The notes under the pieces were generated by a model. It had not been told where the DNA came from and searched no databases. It saw only the letters and a program-made list of their open reading frames with translations. The translations under genes were made by a program, and so were the position numbers. A stretch of DNA of 56,437 nt, taken from the NCBI GenBank assembly GCA_041178545.1, contig JBEGVB010000090.1, forward strand, positions 1 to 56,437. Reading direction: 5' to 3'. Of this stretch, positions 7,575 through 15,897 are shown in pieces (the first letter of the stretch is position 1; every line of letters begins with the position of its first letter). The stretch comes from JBEATZ01 sp041178545. Its GTDB lineage: Bacteria > Planctomycetota > UBA1135 > UBA2386.

Positions 7575-9083
7575 GTGACCAAGCGCAACATCCGCAGGAT
7601 CCTCGTCGCCAACCGCGGCGAGATCGCCGTGCGCGTCATCCGCACGGCGCAGGAGATGGGGATCGAGACGGTTGCCGTCTTCTCCGAGGCCGACCGCAAC
7701 GCACTGCACGTGCGTCGCGCGACGCATGCAGTCTGCATCGGCGGTGCCAAGCCCTCCGAGAGCTACCTCGACATCGGCAAGATCGTGCAGGCTGCAAAGG
7801 CCACTGGCGCCGACGCGATCCACCCGGGGTACGGTTTCCTCAGCGAGAACGAGGACTTCTCGCAGGCCTGCATCGACGCCGACATCGAGTTCCTCGGCCC
7901 GCCGCCCGGCGCGATCCTGGCCATGGGCGACAAGGTCGAGGCACGCAAGATCGCGATGAAGGCCGGGGTGCCGCTGGTGCCGGGCCTGCAGGAGGACGTG
8001 GACGAGCCGAGGCTCGCTGCAGCTGCCGCACAGGTCGGCTACCCGGTGATGCTCAAGGCCGCTGCCGGCGGCGGCGGCAAGGGCATCCGCATCGTGCGCA
8101 GCGAGAAGGAACTGCTCGAGGCCTTCCGCATGGCCCGCGCCGAGGCCAAGGGCGCCTTCGGCGACGACCGCGTGTACCTCGAGAAGTTCGTGACGCGGCC
8201 GCGCCACGTGGAGATCCAGGTCCTCGCGGACAAGCACGGCAACGTGGTGTTCTACGGCGAGCGCGAGTGCTCCGTGCAGCGCCGGCACCAGAAGCTGGTC
8301 GAGGAGTCGCCCTGTGTGGCGCTCACGCCCGAGCTCCGCGCCGCGATGGGCAAGGCCGCCTGCGACCTCGCGCGCGCCGTGGGCTACGTAGGCGCTGGCA
8401 CCGTCGAGTTCCTCTACTCCGAGGGCAGGTTCTACTTCCTCGAGATGAACACGCGCCTGCAGGTCGAGCACCCGGTGACCGAGATGCGGTTCGGGGTCGA
8501 CCTGGTGAAGGAACAGATCCGCATCGGGATGGGCGAGAAGCTGTCCCCGGTGGGTGAGCCGCGCGGGCACTCGATCGAGGTGCGCATCAATGCCGAGGAC
8601 CCCGCCAACTGGTTCCCGTCCCTCGGCACCATCACGCGCTTGCTGGTCCCTGGTGGTCCCGGGGTCCGTCTCGACGGCGCGATGTTCCGCGGGCTGGAGG
8701 TCACGCCGCACTACGACTCGATGCTCGCCAAGTTGATCGTGCACGGCGACGACCGCGACCACGCGATTGCCCGCATGGTGCGGGCGCTCAAGGAACTGCG
8801 CATCAGCGGCGTCGCGACGTCGGCATCCGTTGCGCTCCATGCGATCCAGAGCATCGAGTTCCGCAGCGGCGACTACGACACCGGGATCCTCGAGCGCATT
8901 GACCGGAAACCCACGCGCGAGCGCACTGACCTTGCCCTCCTCGCTGCAGCGGCGGCGCGGATGGTGTTGGCAGAGCGTGCTGGTGCCGCAGCAGCTGCCG
9001 GCAGCAAGGCAACCGCTGCGTCGGTCACCCCGCGCTGGGGCATGGCCGGGCGCATGGAACGGCTGGGGAGGGGGCAGGCATGA
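7575..9083 (+). CDS. pccA: Acyl-CoA carboxylase biotin carboxylase subunit
   Basis: The 502-residue ATP-grasp enzyme carboxylates biotin using ATP and bicarbonate. It shows the N-terminal RRILVANRGEIAVRVIRTA, the glycine-rich ATP loop KAAAGGGGKGIRIV (about 160-173) and the active-site segment EMNTRLQVEHPVTE. It ends after the biotin carboxylase domain; the carrier and linker domains that are fused in mitochondrial PccA are encoded by the next gene, which overlaps by ATGA. The residues after about 465 are Ala-rich and variable. It lies 16 bp after pccB. Confidence 0.93.
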   Translation: MTKRNIRRILVANRGEIAVRVIRTAQEMGIETVAVFSEADRNALHVRRATHAVCIGGAKPSESYLDIGKIVQAAKATGADAIHPGYGFLSENEDFSQACIDADIEFLGPPPGAILAMGDKVEARKIAMKAGVPLVPGLQEDVDEPRLAAAAAQVGYPVMLKAAAGGGGKGIRIVRSEKELLEAFRMARAEAKGAFGDDRVYLEKFVTRPRHVEIQVLADKHGNVVFYGERECSVQRRHQKLVEESPCVALTPELRAAMGKAACDLARAVGYVGAGTVEFLYSEGRFYFLEMNTRLQVEHPVTEMRFGVDLVKEQIRIGMGEKLSPVGEPRGHSIEVRINAEDPANWFPSLGTITRLLVPGGPGVRLDGAMFRGLEVTPHYDSMLAKLIVHGDDRDHAIARMVRALKELRISGVATSASVALHAIQSIEFRSGDYDTGILERIDRKPTRERTDLALLAAAAARMVLAERAGAAAAAGSKATAASVTPRWGMAGRMERLGRGQA

Positions 9084-9580
9084 GGTACCACTGCAAGCTG
9101 GGTGACCGCGAGGTCGTGGTCTCGTTCGAGCGCCGTGGTGGTGCGTTGTTCGCCCGGTTCGGCGAGATGGAGCACCGGCTCGACCTCTCCCTGGTCGGCG
9201 ACGGTGGTGCCTTCTCGATGTTGGTGGACGGGCACAGCTACGACGTGCTCGCGGACACGATGCGCGACCAGGTCACGCTGCAGATGCTGGGCGAGCGGTT
9301 CGTGGTGCAGGTCGAGGACGACCGCGAGCGTGCCGCGCAGGCCGTCGCGGGCCAGAAGGCAGGCGGTCGGCGCGAGGTGCGTGCTGCGATGCCCGGCATC
9401 GTCGTGGACGTGCGCGTGCAGGTCGGCGACGTCGTCGAGGAAGGGCAGGTACTCGTGGTGCTCGAGGCCATGAAGATGCAGAACCCGCTCGGTGCCGAGT
9501 CCGCCGGCAAGGTGTCCAAGGTGCACTGCAAGAAGGGCGACACCGTGGCTGCAGGCGCGCTGCTCGCCGAGCTGGAGTAG
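9080..9580 (+). CDS. Biotin carboxyl carrier protein with an N-terminal linker domain
   Basis: The 166-residue protein has a C-terminal biotinyl domain with the canonical attachment site EAMKMQNPLGAE; the middle Lys is the biotinylated one. The first 80 residues (MRYHCKLGDREVVVSFERR onwards) resemble the region that tethers the carrier to the carboxylase subunits in propionyl-CoA carboxylases. It swings carboxybiotin between PccA and PccB. Its start overlaps the pccA stop by 4 bp, so translation is probably coupled and the subunits balanced. Confidence 0.92.
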   Translation: MRYHCKLGDREVVVSFERRGGALFARFGEMEHRLDLSLVGDGGAFSMLVDGHSYDVLADTMRDQVTLQMLGERFVVQVEDDRERAAQAVAGQKAGGRREVRAAMPGIVVDVRVQVGDVVEEGQVLVVLEAMKMQNPLGAESAGKVSKVHCKKGDTVAAGALLAELE

Positions 9581-9592
9581 GCAGCGACCCTG

Positions 9593-11521
9593 ATGGCGCT
9601 CCTCACTGCCCAGGACATCAGCGTCACTCTCGGCGACCGCGAGCTGCTCAAGAGCGTCTCGTTGGTCGTGGGCGAGGGCGAGCGCATCGGCCTGCTCGGG
9701 CCAAACGGCTGTGGCAAGTCCACCTTCCTGCGCGTGCTTGCCGGCGAGCTGGTGCCGGACAGCGGGCTCCGGACGGTGCGACGCGACTTGCGCCTCGGCT
9801 GGTTGCCGCAAGAGCCCCACGTGGACCCACGGCACACGATCCGCGAGGCCGTGGCTGCCGGCCTGGAGGAGCATGCGAGGGTGAGTGCTGCGCTCACGGA
9901 ACTGCACCAGCAGCTCGCGGACCCTGCGCTGGAGTCCTCGCGCATGGAGGCGCTGCTGCGCAAGCAGGAGCAGCTGGACCACCGACTCGAGGAGCTCGGC
10001 GGCCACGACCTGGGCCACCGCATCGAGGAGTACGTCGGTCACCTCGGGCTGCGCGATCCCGACGCGAGCTGCGCCAGCCTGTCCGGTGGCGAGCGGCGCA
10101 GGGTTGCCCTGGCACGGTTGCTGCTCAGTGCTCCCGACCTGCTCCTGCTGGACGAGCCCACCAACCACCTCGATGCGGAGGTGATCTCGTGGCTCGAGGG
10201 CTGGCTGCGCGACCACGAGACGCCCTTCGTGCTCGTGACCCACGACCGCTACTTCCTCGACCGGCTGACCACGCGCATCGTCGAGTTCGACCGCGGGCAG
10301 CTGTTCTCCTACGACGGCAACTACGGCGACTACCTGGTTGCCCGGGCCGAGCGTCTCGACATCGAGCAGCGGGCGGAGAGCGCGCGTCGCAACACGCTGC
10401 GGCGCGAGTCCGAGTGGATGAAACGCGGCCCGCCCGCGCGCACGACGAAGGCAAAGGCGCGCATCCAGCGCTACGAGAACCTGGTCGATGCCGCTCCCGA
10501 GGAGATGGGTGCCGAGCTGGAGTTCCGGATCCCTGACGGACCGCGGCTCGGCGACCGCGTGGTGCGCATCACGGGCGCCTCCAAGTCGTACGGCGACAGG
10601 ACCGTGCTGCGCCCGTTCGACCTCGAGGTCGGTCCGCGCGACCGCCTCGGCATCGTGGGGCCCAACGGGGCGGGCAAGACCACCCTGTTGCGCATCTGCA
10701 CCGGTCAGCTGACGCCCGACAACGGCAGCGTCCAGCTGGGCACCACGGTGCGCTTCGCGCAGATCGACCAGGGCCGCACCGCCCTCGACCCCGCCAAGAC
10801 GGTGACCCAGGAGGTGAGCGGCGGCAACGACTACGTGTTCGTGGGCGGTCGCAACCAGCGGGTGGAGAGCTACCTCGACCAGTTCCTGTTCCCCGGCGCC
10901 ACCAAGCATGCCGTGGTGGGGACGCTCTCCGGCGGCGAACGCAACCGCGTGCTGCTCGCCAAGCTCTTGTTGCAGGGCGGCAACGTGCTGGTCCTCGACG
11001 AGCCGACCAACGACCTCGACCTTGCCTCGCTGCGTGCACTCGAGGAGGCCTTGGCCGCCTTCGAGGGAGCCGTCATCGTCGTCAGCCACGACCGCTGGTT
11101 CCTCGACCGGGTGGCCACGCGGGTCGTCCACCTGAACGGCGACGGTCACGTGCGTGTCCACGAGGGAGACCTGAGCCTGTTGCTGGACCGGCTGGCGGCA
11201 GAGGAGTCCTCCGAGGCCTCCCGTCGTGCGGCCGAGGCAACACGGCAGAAACCGGCGGCCGCCGTGGCAGAACCTTCGCAGAAACTGCGCAAGCTGAGCA
11301 GCCGTGAGCAGCAGGAGTTGCAGGGGCTGCCGGACCGCATCCAGCGCGCGGAGACCGAACTCTCCCAGGTGGACACCGAGCTCGGCGACCCCGGGCTCTA
11401 CAACGCGTCCCGCCGGGTCGACTTCGACCGCCTCACCGCGCGCAGGAACGCACTGCCTGGCGAGATCGCAGCGCTCTACACACGCTGGGAGGAGTTGGAG
11501 TCGCGCAGCACCGCTGGGTGA
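9593..11521 (+). CDS. ABC-F family ATPase (Uup-like)
   Basis: The 642-residue soluble protein has two ATPase modules and no membrane segment. Module 1 has GPNGCGKST, LSGGERRRVALARLL and LLLLDEPTNHLD; module 2 has GPNGAGKTT, LSGGERNRVLLAKLL and VLVLDEPTNDLD. The ABC-F linker between them (about 235-310) and a C-terminal coiled-coil of about 90 residues are present, as in Uup. These proteins act on ribosomes or nucleic acids rather than in transport; the exact role here is unclear. It starts 12 bp after the biotin carrier gene but is functionally unrelated to it. It converges on the WD40-cytochrome gene with only 27 bp between stops. Confidence 0.92.
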   Translation: MALLTAQDISVTLGDRELLKSVSLVVGEGERIGLLGPNGCGKSTFLRVLAGELVPDSGLRTVRRDLRLGWLPQEPHVDPRHTIREAVAAGLEEHARVSAALTELHQQLADPALESSRMEALLRKQEQLDHRLEELGGHDLGHRIEEYVGHLGLRDPDASCASLSGGERRRVALARLLLSAPDLLLLDEPTNHLDAEVISWLEGWLRDHETPFVLVTHDRYFLDRLTTRIVEFDRGQLFSYDGNYGDYLVARAERLDIEQRAESARRNTLRRESEWMKRGPPARTTKAKARIQRYENLVDAAPEEMGAELEFRIPDGPRLGDRVVRITGASKSYGDRTVLRPFDLEVGPRDRLGIVGPNGAGKTTLLRICTGQLTPDNGSVQLGTTVRFAQIDQGRTALDPAKTVTQEVSGGNDYVFVGGRNQRVESYLDQFLFPGATKHAVVGTLSGGERNRVLLAKLLLQGGNVLVLDEPTNDLDLASLRALEEALAAFEGAVIVVSHDRWFLDRVATRVVHLNGDGHVRVHEGDLSLLLDRLAAEESSEASRRAAEATRQKPAAAVAEPSQKLRKLSSREQQELQGLPDRIQRAETELSQVDTELGDPGLYNASRRVDFDRLTARRNALPGEIAALYTRWEELESRSTAG

Positions 11522-11548
11522 TACCGGTGCTGTCGGTCCGGCCAGCGC

Positions 11549-13444
11549 TCACTGTGCTGCTGGCGCGATGGAGACCTGGGCGAGCTTCTTGGTCTTGGGC
11601 TCCCAGCGGTGGATGCGGCCGCGCCAGTCACCGGCGTGGAGCACCTCGTCCGTCGCGCCGAACGCGATGCTGTAGAGCCACTCGTCCACCGCGGGCGAGG
11701 TGAGCAGGGGCTTTCCGGCCCGGTCGAACGTGCGGATGCGTCCATCGGCACCGCAGCTGGCCACGGTGTCGCCAGGGCCGAAGGCGACTGCGAATGCATC
11801 TCCGGTGTGCGCCTGCTGGCGCCAGCGTTCCTTGCCCTCGGCGACGTCCCACATGCGCACGGTGCCGTCCGCGCCGGCGGAGGCAACCTGCTTGCCGCTG
11901 CGGTGGAAGGAGACGGAGTGCACTGCGCCCTTGTGGCCCGCGAGCGTCTGGCCGAGCCGGCCACCGCGGACCTCCCACACCAACACGGTCCCGCTGCGGT
12001 CGGCTGCCGCCACCAGCGACCCGTCCGGGCTCACGTCCACCGAGAGCACGAAGTCGTCATGCTTGCCCGAGAAGAGCTCGCTGCCGTCGGTGGTGCGGAA
12101 CACGCGGCAGTGCTTGCCTGCGCCGCCGACGGCGGCAAGCGAGGCACCGCGGTGCACCGCTGCGGCGAGGAGGGCATCGCGTTCCGTCTGCAGCACTCCC
12201 AACTCGGCACCGCTCACCACGTCGTACCAGCGCAGTTCGCCCTTCCGGCCCGGCTGGCCGCCGGCCACGGCCACGAGGGACCCGTCCGGCGAGAAGGTCA
12301 CGAGGTCGCAGCGTGGCATCGCACAGGGCAGCGCAGCCAGCAAGCGCGCATCGGCATCCGCGAGTACGAGCTGCTGCAGGCCGGCCATGGCGAGCAAGGG
12401 TGCGGTGGGGCTGCGCACGAGTCCGCGGACAGCCGGCATGCGAGCCTGCCATGCGAGTTCCACACCGCGCACCTCGGTGGGCATCGGTGCAACCGCCGGT
12501 GTGGCTGCTGCTGCGGCAGCCTCTGCAGCGGCAGCGCGGGCCGCGGCCTCCTTCTTGTCGAGGAAGGCGCGCGCGCCGGCTTCGTTCTCGGCAGCGCCTT
12601 GCTCGATCCAGGTGCGGATGCGCTGCACCAGCTGCGGTGGCAGGGCGTCCTCGTCCTTGGGCATGAACGGCCGCTCCTGGTGCGCGACCATCAGGTAGAG
12701 ACGGCTCTGGTCGGGCTCGCCCGGGACGATGCTCTTCCCGGAACCACCGCCCTGTCGGATGGCGGCAAAGGTGGTGACGTCGATGCCGCCCTTCTTGTTG
12801 TCGGGCTCGTGGCAGGAAGCGCAGTGCTCCTCCATGACCGGCTCGATGTGTGCCTTCCAGGTCACCAGCTCGACCTGGGCTGCGGCCACCGGCCTTGCGT
12901 CCACGGGTGCGGGGGCCATGCCCTTGGGCTCCGCTGCGGGTTTCTGGGGCGGCGTTGCTGCGGGGGCTGCCGGTGCAGGAGAAGGTGCTGCAGGCTTCGG
13001 CGCCGGTGGCTCCTTCGGTTTCTCCGCAGTCCTTGGTTTCTCCTCGGACTTCGGCTTCTCCTCCGCCCTGGGCTTCGGCGCGGGCTTGGCACCTTCCTTG
13101 GTCTCGGTGCCGCCCGCGAGCTTGTCCAGCAGCGACTGCAGTTCCTTCAGGCGCGCGATCTCCGTACGCAACTGCTTGGCGGCGTTCTCGGATGCTGCCG
13201 CCTTCTGCTGCAGTTCGAGGGCTGCAGCACGCTGTTCGGCCGCCTTGGTCTCCTGGCCCTTGGCCTGTTCCTCCAACTCGCGCATGCGAGCAGCCCACGC
13301 CGACCCGTCCACCCGCTGCAACTGTTCGAGCAGCGACTTCAGCTGCGCCTGTGGCGGGACGGGGTCCGCGGGCTTCTCGGGCTCCTGCGCCGTGAGTGCT
13401 GCCGCCAGCAGCAGACCTGTTCCGAGGAAGATGATGCGGTTCAT
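11549..13444 (-). CDS. Secreted cytochrome-c/WD40 repeat protein (planctomycete type)
   Basis: The 631-residue precursor has a signal peptide (MNRIIFLGTGLLLAAALTAQ). A coiled coil follows (about 30-115), then a Lys/Pro/Ala-rich spacer (about 120-190). Next is a planctomycete-type cytochrome c domain with a single haem motif (EEHCASCHEPDNKKGGIDV) and the expected FMPKDEDALPP sequence. The C-terminal half is WD40-like, with repeats such as LVTFSPDGSLVAVA, VDVSPDGSLVAAAD and VRMWDVAEGKERW. The start is the ATG at 13442-13444; the frame runs on upstream through another gene and that extension is not real. It is the last gene of the DUF1501 operon, 14 bp after the DUF1549/DUF1553 gene. Confidence 0.88.
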   Translation of the reverse strand: MNRIIFLGTGLLLAAALTAQEPEKPADPVPPQAQLKSLLEQLQRVDGSAWAARMRELEEQAKGQETKAAEQRAAALELQQKAAASENAAKQLRTEIARLKELQSLLDKLAGGTETKEGAKPAPKPRAEEKPKSEEKPRTAEKPKEPPAPKPAAPSPAPAAPAATPPQKPAAEPKGMAPAPVDARPVAAAQVELVTWKAHIEPVMEEHCASCHEPDNKKGGIDVTTFAAIRQGGGSGKSIVPGEPDQSRLYLMVAHQERPFMPKDEDALPPQLVQRIRTWIEQGAAENEAGARAFLDKKEAAARAAAAEAAAAAATPAVAPMPTEVRGVELAWQARMPAVRGLVRSPTAPLLAMAGLQQLVLADADARLLAALPCAMPRCDLVTFSPDGSLVAVAGGQPGRKGELRWYDVVSGAELGVLQTERDALLAAAVHRGASLAAVGGAGKHCRVFRTTDGSELFSGKHDDFVLSVDVSPDGSLVAAADRSGTVLVWEVRGGRLGQTLAGHKGAVHSVSFHRSGKQVASAGADGTVRMWDVAEGKERWRQQAHTGDAFAVAFGPGDTVASCGADGRIRTFDRAGKPLLTSPAVDEWLYSIAFGATDEVLHAGDWRGRIHRWEPKTKKLAQVSIAPAAQ

Positions 13445-13458
13445 GGGGGATCCTCGTG

Positions 13459-15897
13459 TCAGTGCTGGAAGAGGAACTCCTTCGAGTTCAGCACGGCCCA
13501 GTAGACGTCCTGCCACACGTCGAGCGGCTTGGCCGGTGGCGCAAGCAGCGCGAGCACGCGCTCCTGCTCTGCCTGCGTGGGGCGCCTGCAGTAGGCAGCG
13601 AGGAACAACTCCTCGAGCATGGCAGCGGGCTCTGCCTTGGCGGCAAGTGCCTTGCGCAGCCGACCGTTCGCGTCGGCGACCTTGGCGGTGATCGTGGCGC
13701 CGTTGATGAGGTGCAGCGTCTGGCTCAGCGTCGGCTCCGGGCGGCGTTCGCAGCTGCACGCAGATGCACGGTCGGGCCTGCCGAACAGGGACAGGAACCG
13801 CACGTCGGTCTTGCCCGAGGCGATGGCGGCTGCCGTGGCCCCTGCTGGGACGCCCGGGTACTTGGTGGGCACGCCCGTCACCGCACCGATGGCGTCCAAC
13901 ATGGTCTCGGCGGGCAGTCGGCGCACCTGGTTGCCGGCGAAGAGTGCAGCAGGCGGGCTGCCGTCGTGCATCGCGAGCTGGTAGGTCCTGCTGTTGCAGA
14001 CGAGCCGGAACAGGACCCGAAGGTCGAACTCGTGCTCCACGAGCGTGGCTGCCAGCCCGCGCAGCAGGTCCGGGTGGGACGCGGGGTTGCTGATGCGCAC
14101 GTCGTCGACGGGGTCGACGATGCCGCGGCCCATCAGCTGCGCCCAGACCCGGTTGGCGAGGTTGGTCGCGAACCACGGGTTCTGCTGTGCCAGCAGCCAG
14201 TCGGCGAACACCTGCCTGCGGTCCGTGTCCGCGGGCACGGTTGCGGGCCCGGCGGCCGGGAAGCGGGGGGCGGAGACCGCGTTGTCGCGCTTGTTGCGCA
14301 CGTCCCCGTTGCGACGGTCCCAGACGAGCCACTCGACGGGGTCCTCGCCGCGCTTGCGGCCGAGTTGGCCGAAGAAGGCGGCAAAGCCGTAGTAGTCGTC
14401 CATCGTCCAGTTCTCGAACGGGTGGTTGTGGCACTGCGCGCACTGCATGCGCACGCCCATGAAGACCTGCGCAACCACCTCCGCATGGAGGTGCGGCTGG
14501 TCCGCCGACAACCAGAAGCTGGCCTGGGGCGTGTCGAACGTGGAGCCCTGTGCGAGCAGCAGTTCGCGCACGACCTCGTCCATGGGCCGGTGGGCGAGGA
14601 ACTGCTCCTGCAGCCAGCGCGACAGGTTGGCTGCGCCCTTGGGTTCCATGCGCTCGGGGTCGACCTGCAGCACCTCTGCCCAGGCCATGGCCTGCTTGAG
14701 CGCGAACTCGGGGCGGTCGAGGAGTGCGTCCACCAGCCTTGGCCGCTTTGCCGGGTCCTCGTCGGCGAGGAATGCCCGGGTCTGCTCCACGGTCGGGAGG
14801 GTGCCGAGCAGGTCGAGCGTCACGCGGCGCAGGAACACGTCGTCGGTGCACAGGTCTGCGGGGGCGATGCGCGCCCGGCGCAGTTGGCGGTGCACCTCGC
14901 GGTCGACCAGGTTGTCCTCCCCGACGTCGGGCCAGCGGAACTCGCGGTCCGCGCCGAGGACGAGCACCTGCGAGGCCGCGGCAAACGAGCCGAACCGCGC
15001 CAGCACGGCCGCGCTTCCCTCTGCGCCGCTGGTGGCACGGCCCAGGCCGTCCACCGCAACCGAGCCGTCGTTGCCGGAACTCCAGATGGCCAGTTCGGTC
15101 ACGTCGCGGTCGGAGCCGTCCGAGTAGCTGGCCAGCACCTGGAGGGAGACACGCGTGCCGCTCCCGACCAGCACTGCTTCCGGCGGCAGCACCCGGATGC
15201 CGCGCAGGGTCGGCGCCGTCGTCAGGTCACTCGGGGCCTCGGCCGCGATCCACGTGCGCAGTGCTGCATACCCTTCCCCGTCGGCAGCGAGTTTCCTGCC
15301 GCCGGTGTGGGGGACCAGTCCTGCACCCTTCTGCAGCAACAGGCTCAGGTCCGGGCGCGCGGGGTCGATGCGCCTGCCACGCAGCTCGCGTGCGACCGCA
15401 ACGTGGTCCTTGCCGGGGTCGTAGCCGAACAGGCTGAGGGCGAAACCGTTCTTGCCGCTGGCGGCACCGTGACAGCCGCCGCTGTTGCAGCCGGCATGGG
15501 TCAGGATCGGGATGACGTCGTTGGCGAAGCTGACCGGGGGACGGACTGCGGCGCCGGAGACGACGACCGGGACGCGAGCACTCGCACCGCCCGCCTGTAC
15601 CACCAGCACCGTGCTGCCGTCCGCGCGGCCGCGCAGCATCCTCGCATCCTCCCGGTCGACGACCTCGACGAGTTGGGGGCTCTCGAGGGTGATCACTGCG
15701 CCGGCGGTGAGGTCCACCGTCGCGCCTCGTGTCGTGGTGCCGAGCACCACGATGCGCTGCAGGTCGTTGCCGTGGTCGAGCCGTACCTCTGCAGGGTGCA
15801 CCGAGAGCCCAGCGAGGACGGGTGCTGTCTGTGCCTGGGCAGCCACGGTGGCCGCGGCGAGCAGCACGGATGCAGGGATCGTGGTCGCGCGGTTCAT
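13459..15897 (-). CDS. Secreted DUF1549/DUF1553 cytochrome-type protein
   Basis: The 812-residue precursor starts with a signal peptide and an immunoglobulin-like region (about 25-115). Two Cys/His motifs follow: GCNSGGCHG (CX4CH) in a cytochrome-like segment, and QCAQCHNHPFE (CXXCH) in the DUF1549 domain, next to DDYYGFAAFFGQL. The C-terminal DUF1553 domain contains NPWFATNLANRVWAQLMGRGIVDP and SHPDLLRGLAATLVEH. Proteins of this type are abundant in planctomycetes and their biochemical function is unknown. The start overlaps the stop of the upstream PPC-domain gene by ATGA. Confidence 0.9.
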   Translation of the reverse strand: MNRATTIPASVLLAAATVAAQAQTAPVLAGLSVHPAEVRLDHGNDLQRIVVLGTTTRGATVDLTAGAVITLESPQLVEVVDREDARMLRGRADGSTVLVVQAGGASARVPVVVSGAAVRPPVSFANDVIPILTHAGCNSGGCHGAASGKNGFALSLFGYDPGKDHVAVARELRGRRIDPARPDLSLLLQKGAGLVPHTGGRKLAADGEGYAALRTWIAAEAPSDLTTAPTLRGIRVLPPEAVLVGSGTRVSLQVLASYSDGSDRDVTELAIWSSGNDGSVAVDGLGRATSGAEGSAAVLARFGSFAAASQVLVLGADREFRWPDVGEDNLVDREVHRQLRRARIAPADLCTDDVFLRRVTLDLLGTLPTVEQTRAFLADEDPAKRPRLVDALLDRPEFALKQAMAWAEVLQVDPERMEPKGAANLSRWLQEQFLAHRPMDEVVRELLLAQGSTFDTPQASFWLSADQPHLHAEVVAQVFMGVRMQCAQCHNHPFENWTMDDYYGFAAFFGQLGRKRGEDPVEWLVWDRRNGDVRNKRDNAVSAPRFPAAGPATVPADTDRRQVFADWLLAQQNPWFATNLANRVWAQLMGRGIVDPVDDVRISNPASHPDLLRGLAATLVEHEFDLRVLFRLVCNSRTYQLAMHDGSPPAALFAGNQVRRLPAETMLDAIGAVTGVPTKYPGVPAGATAAAIASGKTDVRFLSLFGRPDRASACSCERRPEPTLSQTLHLINGATITAKVADANGRLRKALAAKAEPAAMLEELFLAAYCRRPTQAEQERVLALLAPPAKPLDVWQDVYWAVLNSKEFLFQH

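Noticed and set aside
5807..7750. Long minus-strand open frame opposite the carboxylase genes, with similar long antisense frames at 8873-11161, 15978-18623, 27950-30649 and 40585-42708
   Set aside because: They lie opposite genes with clear homology and have low-complexity His/Arg/Ala/Val-rich translations typical of the antisense of GC-rich codon usage.
11549..14851. A single 1100-residue protein covering the WD40-cytochrome gene and more
   Set aside because: The first 469 codons overlap the DUF1549/DUF1553 gene in another frame and have no recognisable sequence; the signal peptide at 13444 marks the true start.
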